From Hirsutella rhossiliensis (Eukaryota; Ascomycota; Sordariomycetes; Hypocreales; Ophiocordycipitaceae), in assembly GCF_020360975.1 (NCBI RefSeq), contig NW_025408670.1:1488001-1552000 (forward strand): a stretch of 64,000 nucleotides of DNA, given 5' to 3'. This document shows positions 22,438 to 35,300 of this stretch, in pieces; positions within the stretch are counted from its first letter, which is position 1, and every line of letters begins with the position of its first letter. The notes under the pieces were generated by a model that did no database searches, was not told the origin of the DNA, and saw only the letters and a list, made by a program, of their open reading frames with translations. A program made the position numbers and the translations under genes.

Positions 22438-22614
22438 TATTATAGAGTAGGTAGAGGCGTAGGCTTAGGTACGGTCTATTAAAAGAAGGTTAATAATCTA
22501 TAAAGGGGAAAAGAAAGAGAAGTATAAGCCTAGCCTATATAGGCACGGAGGCCGCTTATATATAGACTTAGCCTAGACCTTAGTCTAGGCCTATATAGGG
22601 CAAAAGCCCTTATA
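22438..22614 (-). repeat. 3' LTR of T2
   Basis: 177 bp, TATTATAGAG...GCCCTTATA; followed inward by TTATACCCCTACCTAGCTTT, a polypyrimidine stretch that is the polypurine tract on the coding strand. Confidence 0.85.
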
Positions 22615-24133
22615 TTATACCCCTACCTAGCTTTTAAAGAGGCGCGCCTCTAAATAATACTTAATACCGCGCTTAAGGGGATAGAACCCTCGCGTAGACT
22701 ACGTATACTTAGTCGCGGAAAAAACATTAGTAAATAACGTATAATACCCTCCTAAGCGAGCTTCTTAGATAGACTATATTATTAGTAGGGGCCGCGCCCT
22801 AGGAGTCGGGCTTTAGTACTTTTAGCTAAGGAGTAGAGGTATATAAAATAGCGCGTAGCTAGCTTTAGTAAGCTTATAGTATCCCGCCCCCCCTATATCG
22901 GCGTACGGTAGTAGCTCCTAGTACCGTAATATAAGGGACGGTACTCTGGTATATAAGGCTCCGCTCCCTCCTATATAGGGCTATATAGGCACTCCCTTTC
23001 GCTATAGTTATATTATATTAGCGGCCTTCTTATATCTTAGCCGCCCTTTCGGTCGCTATAGGTATACGTCCCGTTTATATAGTAGCTACTACCGTATACG
23101 AGGGGACGCCGACGAAGCCCGTAGAGGCGTTACTAAGATTACTCGTTACTAGAGTCGCTATTATTAAACCTAACCTCCTTTCTATCTTAGCGCGTACGCC
23201 CCTCTACTACTTAGAGTGCGTTTACCCGCGCCTCCTAGCGCGGGTACTTTAAAAACTAATAGGATTTACTACCGTAGCCTATATAGCGACCCTCTTATTG
23301 CTACCTCTTTTTATCCTTAGTCCTTAAGGCGGAGATAGAGATATCTATAGTATTACTAGCGTTATCCTCTTTTTATACTATAGAAGAAGATAAAAAAAGA
23401 AACTTATTACTACTAAGCTCGCGAAGAAGGCGGACGAGATCGGTATACGTATCTAGTAGTACGGACCTTTCGCTTAGACGGATACGCTAATCCGAATTTA
23501 AGCTTATAATAAGGTAATTATACTTTACCGCGTCGGGCTAGCTATATACGTTTACTTAATAAAGCACCTCTTTAAACTATACGAGGTAGGCCGGAATAGC
23601 TTTACTCCGCTTTTAATAGAGCGTTATAAGCTCTTAGCCTACCGACTTAGCTATATTAAGTTCGCCGTAATTAGTATAAAGCTTCGCGAGGAGGTCGGCT
23701 AGTCCGTTTATACTAGTACGCGTAAATAGTAAGAGATGCCTTTATAGGTATAGGGATAGGCTCGCGTAAAGATAGTCGAATTAGGCGCGGATATCCCTTA
23801 TTACGGCGCTATCGGTATAGAGCTTTACTTCTATATAAAGTAGCTATAGCTCGAGCTCTATAAAGGAGCCGTCGAACTTACTAAGGTATAGTAGTACCGC
23901 TCTTAGTCGTATAGAGCCCTACTATTATAAGAGGCTATTAATTGCCTAGGCGAACTAAGTATTACGTTCGCCTTAATTTTACGACTATAGGAGTATAGAT
24001 ATTTCGCGTATATATATACCGGCGCGGGCGGTTTAACTAAACTAAGTAATTAAACGTCGGCTTTAAAGGCAGCTAAAAATAGCTATTCTATATATAGGGA
24101 TATAGAGAGGGTAAAATAAAAGGTAGATTATAC

Positions 24134-24310
24134 TATTATAAAGTAAGTAGAGGCGTAGGCTTAGGTATAGTCCGTTAAAAGAAGGTTAATAATCTATAAA
24201 GGGGAAAAGGAAGAGAAGTATAGGCCTAGCCTATATAGGCGCGGAGGCCGCTTATATATAGACTTAGCCTAGACCTTAGTCTAGGCCTATATAAGGCAAA
24301 AGCCCTTATA
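24134..24310 (-). repeat. 5' LTR of T2
   Basis: 177 bp, direct repeat of 22438-22614. Confidence 0.85.
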
Positions 24311-24519
24311 GTTACCGCTAAGTAACTATTATAGTATTACTTATATATTAGCTATATAATTATAATATAAAGAGTATATATATATATCTCTTACTTTTTC
24401 TATTTTCTTTTCTTCTTTAACTCTTCCGCTTATAATTACTATAGAGTTTTATACCTTTCTTTATTAATCCCTTATACCCTTTTATATTACTTTTTATTAG
24501 CGATTTATTAATAATAATA

Positions 24520-26080
24520 CCTTTTATATTAAAGAAGATAAAGAACTATAACGCCGATTTCCTATACTATATATAAGAGTAAGTAGCGGTAGGTTTGCCT
24601 TTAAAGTATAAGCGATTAGCTTAAAAGTCTTATAGTAACGCTAGTTCCCCTTTAATAAAGAAAGCTAAGAAAGGTATAAGGGAATCTTAGTCTTAAGAGA
24701 CTTTTAGTCTAAGACCTAAAGTTAGTAAGGGTCGTGCCCTTATTACCCTACTAAATACCTTAGCTTTAACTATTAATAAGCCTACCTTTATAAGCTAAGA
24801 AACTTATAAGTCTATTACCTTTATTAGCGATATTAATACTAGTAAAGAAATTATACTTAGGCGCTCTTAAGTAAGTACTAATAACCTAGCTACTTTATCT
24901 TAATAGGGCGGCTCTAGCTAATAAGAGATTATCGCCTAGGCCGCTCTTTAAAATAAGTAGGCCGATATTAATAATAAGGCCTAGCTAAATAAGGGCTAAG
25001 ACTATCTTAATACTTAGCTAAATAAGGGCTAAGATAATAATAATAGTAATAATAAAGATAGCCGCGATCTAACTCTTTTTACCGATAAACCTAAGAATAG
25101 CGGCGCTAAAGATAAGGGTACCTAAGTAGCGGTATAAGGCGGTCGCGCTCTTATTAAGAAGTATACTTAATCTAAGGCTAAAGCCCGCTTAGTTAAGGCC
25201 TAGGGGGTTATCCTTTATAAGCTTTAGTATATATATTATTTTAGGATAGTTATTAAAAAGTATAGTACGACTAAGCCTAAGCTTATTAGGGTGCTCTTAA
25301 TTAGCTATATTTTCTTAAGGGTTTCTTTAACGCGCTATAAGTAGTACTATAGATATACCGCGACTTATAACTAAGTAAGTCTCTTTTTAACTTTAAATAT
25401 TATAATTAATAAGCTAATCTTTCTTAAAGCTACTATTCTTATATTTAGTAACCGGGCTAATATAGTCGCTATTATTAAGTACTTATATAAGCTTAATAAG
25501 CTAAAGACTAGTAATAAGGATACTAAGGATAATAGCTTAAACGTAGGTATACTTATTTTTAAGGAGGCTAATTAGCGCTATCTTATTATTATAATATAGT
25601 ATTTAGCCGAGGCTTTTAACGCCGCTAAGATAGCTTATTATAAGTCCTTTAAGACTATAAGTATATAGAAGTCTATTATTATAAGTTTTATCTAACCCTT
25701 TTATTAGTAACCGCTTAACGATATACTAAGTTAAGCGTGCTAACTACTATACGCTAATTAATAAGCGCTATAAGCTTATTATTTACCTTAACCCTATGCC
25801 CTTATTTAATATTGCCTATATAAGCTTAAAGTACTAAGCCTAGGATTCTTACTTAAAATTCTACTTTATCGATAGTAATATAAGCTATACTTTATAGTAA
25901 TATACCTTACTATTTATTAAAGCTAAGGTAAGTACTATATTAATAAAGATAGGTCTTAATATAAAGGATAAGGAAGGAGTAAAGGATAGGGTAGTTTTAG
26001 TATTTCTAGAGGTATTTAATATAGTAAAGGGGGCGCTTTAGTTAGTTCTTAATATACTAATAAAAAAGAAAGGTAGTTAA
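24520..26080 (+). pseudogene. Antisense accessory frame of family B (B2 copy)
   Basis: Parallel to 58840-60394 and, reversed, to 19662-21225. Starts near KKIKNYNADF and ends at GGT AGT TAA (26078-26080). Stops inside are TAA or TAG only in the stretch I read. Same unknown protein as in B1; see there for composition. Confidence 0.55.
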
Positions 26081-26089
26081 AAGTAATAA

Positions 26090-27374
26090 ATTAGTCTTAT
26101 CTTTTTTTTATTTAATTATAACTATTTTTCTTTCCTTTATTATTAAGGTCTTAATAGAGTTATAGTTTAGTTTTATTTTCCTTAATAATATTTAATAAGT
26201 AGTATAAATAGTTTTCTCTTATTCTCTTATTTTACTATTTTATATATAGTTATAAAATAGGTAGGCGTGCTAATATATTAATAGGTTAGTAGTAACTTAA
26301 TAGGCATTCGTTACTAATTTAATAGTATCTCCTTACGCTAGTAGGTTTCCTTACCTTACTTAGTCTTATACCTCTTTTTCTTAGTTAAGCGAGTAATATA
26401 TTCTTTAATAAGGTCTTAGCTATTTACTATATCTTTAGTATTGACCTATTAGTTATACTTAGCTAGCTATCCTTTTTATTTAATAAGGAAAAAAGTATTG
26501 CCCTTAGATCTCTTTTAGTCTTTAATCTCCTAGACTTTTTATTTACCTTTATTATCCTTTAAGTCTAGTATTAATAGGGTTTTACTATCTTTATAAGTAC
26601 CTTTTTACTCTTTTTATAGCTTTAAGAAACTAATATAAAAAACGTTATAAAAGTATAAGTACTTCTTAAGGAGTATAAGATAATATACTTACTTTTTAAT
26701 AGCTTATAAAACCTAAAATAGTTTAATATACTTAGGTAAGAGTTTTCTTTTTTTATCCTTAAAGTATAAGTTCTTTATCGATAGTACTATAAGGTCTCTT
26801 ACTTTTAGTATAAGCAGTTAGTACCTTAAATCATAGTATTTTACTTACGATTTAATAGCTTTTCCTTAGTATTCTTTAAGCCTTTATTATAGCTCTTATA
26901 GCCTAATAACTCTTACTTTTACTTTAGGTACCTACCCCCTTTTAAATAATATCGTCCTTAGTATTAATATAGAAGTTTAGTTAGTAACTTATTAACGCTT
27001 TATTAAGTAATAACTTAGTTATTATATTCTTTATATTATTATATATAAATTAAGTAATATATAAAAGTAACGCTTAGTTAGTTTATTTTAAGTTAGTAAA
27101 GTATCTTAAGTAGTATTATATAGCTTAGTTTATTTATTTTATTTACTTATTAGTTTATAAGTAAAATACTATTAATAGCCTATATTTTACTTATAAGATA
27201 AAATAAAGATCTAACTAAAACTTACTTATAAATAAGGACGTTTTATTTAAGATAATACCTTTTAGAGGTCTATATATTAATTTAACTTAGTAATAGAATA
27301 ATTTAACTAGCTTTAAAGCTATTATTATCTTAGAGATAGGAAAGAAAAAGTAATACTTAGTATATTAGTCTATA
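26090..27374 (-). pseudogene. B2 pol remnant: chromodomain and part of integrase
   Basis: Reverse-strand match to B1 about 18400-19640, the chromodomain and integrase end. Cut at 27374. Confidence 0.7.
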
Positions 27375-29785
27375 TTATAGGCTATGCCTATAAAAGGCTA
27401 AGGTTATACTATAGCGACCGTACTAAAGTTAGGCCGAAGTAAACCTATATATAGGTAGAGCTCGACCTAAACTTAGGCTAAATAGCACTTAAATATAGGT
27501 CGAGCTAAGGACTAAGGAAGATAAATAACTATCGCGACTAAGATAGAGTTTTCTTTCTTTCTCCTTAGCTTTAGATAAATAATTATTTAGCCTTATACTA
27601 CTATACTAAGTATACGCCGGCCCTTAATATATCTAAAGCTCCTTTTAGATAAGGCTATAAAGCTTAGAGAGAGATCGGACTAAAAGGATATAATATAGAT
27701 ATCTTAACGACCTAGAGGAAGGAAAATAGGCCTAAGGACGGTAGGGAGTAGTAATAGGAGGGCTAGACGCCTAGCTAATAATAAAGTAAGTAATACTCTC
27801 GCTATAAGTAAGAGAGGTAGAGATAAGGTATTAAGTAATATAGAGCTAACTATAGATATAGGAACTAATCGGCTAAATTAAAAGGATATATTAAAGGATA
27901 GATAAACCGATATAAATAGGTATATGAGAGGGGGCTAGGGGCGGAGTAGGTAGTTTAATGCCGCCCTTAGGGGCAACGGGGGGGGCAGCGACGCCTATAA
28001 CTAAAGGGGAGGTAGTAAGGAAGAATAGCTATAAGAAGCTTCTCCTAAGCCCAGGAAAATTTAATAGATAATAATAGTACTATACTTTATAGGTATAATA
28101 TATATAGGAGAAGTATAAGATCGATAAAGAATTCTTTTTAAGCTTAAGGGAAATCTTCTACTTTATCTATAACTACTTAAACGCTAGGCTATAATAAACG
28201 GTCGCTATATACTATAAAATAAGGGCGGAGAGGGGCTATAATTAAAAGGAATTCCTATAGTACCTTAACTCGATATACCTTAATATAGATATTTAGTTAT
28301 ATATAGCGGCAGCGATTTAGATAATAAAATAAAGGGAAAGTTAGATATTTATAGCGTTCTTCTTAAAGTTCGAGTAGAGACTATTTAAGGCTAAAGGTAG
28401 GTCTTAGCTATATAACGTTTAGATCGTTTTCTTAGAGAGGGCTCTAGGAATCTAGCTCCGCGAGGCGTTAGCTATAGTCGACCTCCTTATATTAAGCTTC
28501 GCCGCCTATACTAATTAGGTAGCGTAAATAGCGGCTAAGCTAAAGAAGGTCTAGTAAATAAGATAACCCCCTTTAAACTAAAGGAGACTAGCGGATATAT
28601 ACCCCTAAGAAAGGAAAGATAAAGATAGGGATACCTTAATAACTAGTATTAACGCCTTAAATAGATAAAGGGAGGGGTAAAGCTAGCTAAAGAACTAGAT
28701 ATACTTTAACTATAGAGTTAGAGGATATATCGCGCTTTATTATAAGAAGAGGAGATAGGAACCTTAGAGGGCGGGCGTAATAAAGAAAGAGAGGGACGCC
28801 GAGGATAATAACGACTTAGTAAAAAGGGAACCTTAATATAAAGTTAAGCGCTAAAGGTAGAAGAGAAATAGTAAGAAGCTTAGAAGTTAATAAAGGACTA
28901 TCTTATACTAAGCTTAGTAACGCTAAGGGTAAGTATTAATAGGAAGAAGGGACTTAATACGCTTAAAGATACCGGCTATAATTACTATACTATAGTAAGC
29001 TAGAGGGTAGTAAAGAAGCTATAAATACCTCTTACTAATAAAAGGAGAAGATAACTAAGGCCGTTCTTAAAAGATACTCTAGCTTTATAGATAAAAGGAA
29101 TTATAGTATTTAAGATAGATATTAATAGCTATATAGAGTAGACCTTTATATATATAGTCCCTAAGCTAAGCTATAATATATTCCTAGGAAGGCTATAAAT
29201 AAAGAAGAACTAAGTAATATATAATATAGTAAGGGATCGGATTTAGTATAGTAAGGCTAAGATCTAAATAGGCCTATAAGGATTAGAAGTAGTAAGGAGG
29301 GTAGAATAGATCTAAGGGGCAAATATTATTAGCGCGGTAGTATTTATAGTAAAATATTAAAGGAAGAGGGCGGTAAGGGATAATAAAAGAAGGTAGAAGA
29401 TAGTCGATATCTAGGTAATTATAATAAAGAATATAGAGAGAGCACTCTAGCTAAAGATAGCGGTAGACCTAGTAGACTATATCCTAAAGTAAGCGCTAAA
29501 TATATACCTAGACCTCTTTATACTAAAGAAGGCTTTAAAGATACCCTTATATAGGCTAAGAGTAGACTATAAAATTAACTTAATACTAAATAAAGATAGG
29601 GTAAAGCCCCCCTTACTATAAGGACCCCTTTATAATATATTAAAGGAAGAACTCTTAGTACTAAGGAAGACCCTAAGCGAGCTAATAATAGTAAACTTAA
29701 TCCGCCTAAGTAGCTCCTTAGCCGCGGCCCTAGTACTCTTTACCTAAAAGTTAGATAGTCGCTTATAATTTTACTATAACTACTA
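27375..29785 (+). mobile_element. Ty3 family C, copy C2 (5' region, gag, protease, RT start)
   Basis: Opposite in orientation to C1. 27375-28055 precedes gag and may include the 5' LTR, but no partner LTR is in the window. A small stretch at 27950-28050 has kept CA and TG and runs of G. RT similarity ends about 29785. Confidence 0.7.
28070..29785 (+). pseudogene. gag-protease-RT start of C2
   Basis: The frame shows a classical Ty3 gag core: KEFFLSLREIFYFIYNYLN near 28120, then GYN.KEFL.YLNSIYL near 28240, then LKFEQRLFKAKG. The zinc knuckle relic at 28699-28743 reads YFNYRVRGYIALYYKK, with Y in place of the C and H of CFNCGVRGHIALYCKK. At the end LAAALVLFT.KLDSRL.FYYNY (29720-29785) is the RT start, SPAAAPVLFV...LRFCVDYR in intact relatives. 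Stops are TAA/TAG at Gln and Trp positions. The rest of pol is missing. Confidence 0.75.
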
Positions 29786-29860
29786 TATTACGGGATACCC
29801 TATGGTCGATAATCTAGGTACCTATAATAATATCGGCCTCCCTCCTTAAGGCTCCTCGCA
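29786..29860. other. Short unassigned stretch between C2 and E
   Basis: No reading frame and no match in the window. Confidence 0.4.
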
Positions 29861-30300
29861 AAAAAAGGAACTTAGAAGCTACTAGGTAAACTCTAGGAAA
29901 TTACTTAGAAATCCTAGAAATAATAACTAAGCGGATTATATAGATATTTTATAGAGATTTCCCTTAGGGATATATTATACGGGAAATATACTACGATTTC
30001 CTAAGTAATAATAGTTCCTTAGGGATTATACTAATATTTCCCTAAGAAGTTACTATAAGGATATAATAGGGAAATTATAAAGAAATACCTATACTTACCT
30101 AAGGAAAATACTAGGAAATACTACTAATACGCTATACTACCGTTATATAATTATAAGGTTAAGATATTACTTAGTTAAAGCCTTAAGTAAGGTCCTACGC
30201 TCGCTATAGTATATATAAAAGATAGAGAACCTACTAGATCTTAGGCGGGTAAAGAAGAATATAAATAGTTATTACTACTCTTACTTTAACTTATAAGACT

Positions 30301-30387
30301 AGTAGCTAGTCTATATTTAATACGTATAATAACGTATAGTAGCTAGTCTATATAATACGTTTAATTATATATAGTAGCTAGTCTATT
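30301..30387 (+). repeat. Three tandem copies of a ~36-bp unit in the E leader
   Basis: AGTAGCTAGTCTAT occurs at 30301, 30338 and 30373, spaced 37 and 35 bp, with AT-rich, diverged spacers. Typical of tandem repeats in the LTR or untranslated leader of Ty3 elements. Confidence 0.7.
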
Positions 30388-30579
30388 TAATTACCCGTTA
30401 AACCTATACCGGATCTAGGTAGATAGTAAGGTTAACGTACTAGCCCTATACTAAGGGACTAGTATATAATAAATAGTAGTAATTCTAATTCCCTTAACTA
30501 TCTATTCTCCTAAAGTCTATATTTAGTAGAACGTAAGATAAAGAATAGGGAAAGGGATAAGTTAACCTTAACCTATAAA

Positions 30580-32370
30580 CCCCGATATCTTCTTAAGAAG
30601 AAAGCTCCTACTTATATATTAATAAATACCGGCTTCTTAATCTTTTCTTATAGAAGAAATACTTAGGGAACTTTAGATAGAGGTAGAACTTCGACGTATT
30701 AAAGCTTAAGTATTATAGAGCTTCTATTAGCGGTTAAAAAGATACTTATTTCTAGGATATTTCTTATTAAGTGCCTACGGAAATAAAAGATAGCTAGATC
30801 GCCTACCTTAGCGGTAGGAATAACGCTTAAAGGAATTAAGAGCGGAACTTCTATAATATAACTTACTAGCTTACCTAGCCGATTATTAAAGCTTATAGGA
30901 ACGAATTAATAACTTAGAATATATTCTAGCGATAAGGTAATATTAGCTATAAGTAACGGAGCTATATAGAAATCGGTATAGTATAGCTTCTCTTACTATA
31001 CCTTAACTACCTTTATTAGAAGGATAAAGCCCTAGAAGTTCGCTAAGAAGTTCGCTAAACTATAATAAATAAAATAAAGAAAAACCTTTAAATAATACTA
31101 CCTTTAATAGCACGTTCGCGATAATAACCTTAGTAAACTAGCTAATAAGTCTAATTATAAAAGAAGCTCTTATAAGACTACTAGTAAAAGCTATAGTAAG
31201 AGATACTAAGGATAATACTACTATAAACCCTCCTTAAGTACCCTTAGTATATATTAAACTAAAAGATATAAGGAAGTTTAACCTTACTAGCCCCTTTAAT
31301 ATAACGTTCGACGTCCTTAAAGAAACTAAGAAAACGATTATATATAAAAGCATCGATCGATTTATTAATTCCTTAAAATAGGTAGCTATCTATAGACCGG
31401 AATACGCTAACGAACTAGTAATACTTATCCTTAGTTTACTCTACGGAACTACTATTAAATAGTATTCCGGCGATCTTAGCGAATCTAACTAAGCTATACT
31501 TTATACCCTAAACTAAGGATATACCGCTTAGTATACTAAACTATAAAAACGCTTTACTATCTAGCTAAAAATAGCTTTAAGATCGTTATAAATAAAACGA
31601 TTTACTACCTAAGATATTATAAATAGAGCCGACTTTTATAGATAGATATTAAAGCTCCGCTAAAAAGTAAAAGTAGTACTATACTTAAAAGAGTACCTTA
31701 CTATACTAGTCTATTAATAACTAAACGTATTACTATAAGAATTATTCCGCCAACCTATTAGTTTAGAATTATTCGATACCTAGATTAATAACTATAAGTA
31801 ACTTATCCTATAGTTAGAAACTAAGCTAACGGTCGGGTTATAAGGGAAGATAAGTAATATAGTAAAAGGATATATATAAGGCGGGTTACGCGAAACTAAG
31901 AACGAGACTATAGTAAACTTTACCTTATTTATAGCTAAACTAACTAGCTAGAAACCCTAGGAATAAGGATAATTCTAATAGAAAGGAAATATAATAACTA
32001 TATTAGGATAGAATAATCTATACTAGGTAAACGTAGGCCTAGTACTAAACTAGTTAACTAGTCCTTAAACCGGACTATAGCCTTAGGATTTAAAACTAAA
32101 GGAGGGCTCTTAGGAAAACCTAATCGTTATTATCCTTACCCGTTAGCTTTAAGCGGCACTAACTAATAACTAAGGCGGGATCTATCTTTCCTAGGAAATA
32201 TAAAACTAGATCCTATTTACCTAGGATAAAGGGCTAGAAGATAGTAATACTACCGCCGACGTAAGAGAAGAAACTAAAGAAATAGAAGATAAGATCCTAT
32301 TTATTCCTAATATAATAAAAGTAGAACTTATAGGACTAAGCTATTCGCCTAAAATACTAAGGAACTAGCT
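30580..32370 (+). other. E gag region, frame not resolved
   Basis: Lies between leader and protease of E. Broken by many RIP stops; I could not follow one frame with a recognisable gag core or knuckle. Confidence 0.45.
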
Positions 32371-32379
32371 AACTATAAG

Positions 32380-35300
32380 AGTAGCGCTATAAACTAAAAT
32401 ATTAGATCTATTAAAGCTATCTTAGTTTACGTACGCTTAGATATCTATTTTTAGAACTAAAGGCCTAGACTAGCTATTAAACGTATATATAGACTCCGGC
32501 GTAGCCCGCTCTATAATTAAGGAAGACTAGCTTAACTACTTTAACGATATAACCCTTAATATAACTTAGTAGGTCCTACTATCTAGTATAGGGAAAAGCT
32601 AAACTAAGGGTTAAGCGACCTTAATAATAAATATCCTAGGGAAATAAGGAATAGGATTTAAGGTTAGATAATTTACTATTAGCGCCTAGGTAGTCTAGAC
32701 CCTATTTATAGGATTATTACTTAAATAAGATTTCTTAGTACTAAATAGAGTCGATATCTTAAATTCTAAGGGAATAATATCTATCGGCTTATATAGTAAC
32801 CTAATAGTTATAGCTCGCTTAACTTAATAGGGCTACGCGATCTATTATTAGGTTATATACTAAGCTAACGTCGACGTCCTTATATATAGGATAGAACGCT
32901 TACTAGCGTAGATTAAGGATATATTAAGGGATCGTAACTTAGTATTCTTTTTAAGAGACTTATTATTAGCCTATAACTTAATCTAAGGTATAACTTTAGT
33001 TATAGCGGTTAATACTACTACTCGCTACGTTAGATTTAAGAAAGGATAGTACTTAGGAATACTAATAGACCTTAGTAACGAAATATAGTTTTTATAGATC
33101 GACCTACCTAAGGAAACCCTAGCTAGGGTAACTCTAACTAAAGAGCCGGCTATATAAAAAACTATAGAATATAGCGACCTATACTAGGTTACTAACCTAT
33201 TAATAGAAACCCTAGAAGAAAGGAGCCTTAAGTCCGCTAAAGGAGAACTCCTTTTATAGACGTATAGATAGACTCCGAACTATAAGATCGGGATTATATA
33301 AGACTATAGCCTCTTAGAAATAACTACTTTAAAGGACGTTAAAAATCTATAATTAAGACCTTATATTTATAGAAAAGATTTAACGTATAGTCGCTTCCTT
33401 CCTAACCTTATAGAAGGACTAAGGTACTATTAAAGTCTACCTAAACTACTATATATATATTCCGTTAATAAAAAATTAATACTTATATAAACTAGCGTTT
33501 AGGGCTTACCCGCTTAGCTAGAAGGATAAGGTACTAATCGACTAAACTTATAAGGACCTATACTAAAAGGGGCGTATAAAATAGGCTATAGAGGTAACCC
33601 CGTTCGCTTACTTTATATTTATAGTCTAGAGAACTATATATAGTAACGAAAAGGGCTAAATAGTAATAGACCTACGCGCTCTTAATAGTATAGCTATCTT
33701 AGACGCTTACTTAATACCGCTCTAAGGAGATATAATCTAGAAGCTATAAGGGAAACGCTTTATTTCCGCTATAGACGCTTAGTCTTTCTTTTATTAGTTC
33801 TTTATCTATAAGGAGTATTAAGAAAGGTTTATAGTAATTAGCTATAAAGGCTTAGAACGACTAATAGTAGCCTTAATAGGATATAAGAACTTACCTATAT
33901 ATATCTAAAGATTTATAGACTAAATCCTCTAGGAATACGTAGAATATTCCTTTAAGTATATCGATAATATCGTAATATACTTAAATATAAAAGATAACTA
34001 TGTTTATTACTTCTAAGCTATCTTTTAACTCTTTATAGACTATAACCTAGCCTTAGCTAGATCGAAATTATTCCTAGGCTACCTATTTATAGAACTATTA
34101 GGATTTTAAGTTAATAGTATTAGCCTAATAAATACTAAAGAACGAGTATAGGTATTATAAGACATAGAGTTTCTAAATACCCTATAAGTACTAGAAAAGT
34201 AGCTCGGCTTAGTTAACTAGCTATAGTACTTAGTAGCTTACTTCTCTTAAAGGGTAGAGGCGCTCTAGGTTTAGAAAACGGCGATACTTAAGGAAGTATA
34301 GGATAGTTAAGCGCTACTTAAAGGATCGGTAAGGAATAAATATACTTCTAAGGTAATATACTAACCTTCCTTAGCGGAGGAATAAGCCTTTTAAGATATT
34401 ATAAACGCTTTTATAGAACTAACGTAGCTATATTATTTCGACTTATAATAGCTATTATTCTTATAAATTAACGCTAGCCGTAAGCTAGGCTTTATAGTAG
34501 TAGCCTTCTACCTTATACTAAGGGTAGACTAGAACCTAGGAAGGACCCCGCCCTAAATAAGTATCTAGCTAATCTTTTACCTTAGTAGACGCCTAACTAG
34601 CGAAGAACCTAGATACTAGCCTACTAAACTTAAAGTCGCTTATCTTTCCTAGGTATATTAAAAGCTCCGGTTATATATTATTTCTACCTTACTACTAAAG
34701 GTTATTATACTAACTAACTACGCTACTATTAGCGTAATCCTAAAGTAAATATCGCTATTTACTATTAGTATAAAGACTAATAATCGGCTCGTACTTACTT
34801 TATAGTACCTTAGCTAGTTTCCCTTAAAGGTCTACTATATTCCTAGGACCGTTAATATCCTTACTAATATACTATCTTAACTACTATCTATAATACCTAG
34901 GAAATATAAACCTAGGGAATTAAACCGCGTTTAAGAAGATAAAGCGCTAGTTAAATATATATATATAGTTATGGAATCCTTTATCTAACTTAACCTACGC
35001 TAGAAGATCTAAGGAGTATATATAGAAGAACTAAGGTAGGCCGGTATACTAAAGTAGCTTAGAAATAATAAGTCCTAGGTCGGTCTCTTATTTATTTAGC
35101 GGAATAGGTTACTTTACTTAGTTAAGTCTAAAGGTTATTATTAGCTCTATATCCTTACTATCTATACTAAGGAAATTATCGCCGACGACTATATATATAA
35201 ATTTTACCTTAGATAGTAAAGGATATAAAAGGAGTTATTCTTTACGTTCGCTATTACTAGCCTTAAGAAACTTATCGATAGCTTTATCGATAAGTATAAC

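Larger units (their letters stand above)
22438..24310 (-). mobile_element. Gag-only LTR element T2 (1,873 bp, complete) inside B2
   Basis: LTRs of 177 bp at 22438-22614 and 24134-24310; target duplication GTTAC at 22433-22437 and 24311-24315. Uninterrupted sites exist in B4 (58625-58629) and, reversed, in B1 (21427-21431), which proves the borders. Minus-strand frame around 22900-23290 is protein-like and matches the plus-strand frame of T1a. No pol. The mobilising partner is unknown. Confidence 0.9.
22001..27374 (-). mobile_element. Chromovirus B2, 3' part, carrying T2
   Basis: 3' LTR at 22001-22257 on the minus strand, then internal sequence parallel to B1 reversed, interrupted at 22438-24310 by T2. 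The match to B4 (58450-61682) continues to 27374, inside the integrase region, and stops abruptly. Everything 5' of integrase is missing. Confidence 0.85.

Noticed and set aside
30301..30387. Regularly spaced short repeats as a CRISPR-like array
   Set aside because: Only three units, AT-rich diverged spacers, eukaryotic retrotransposon leader.
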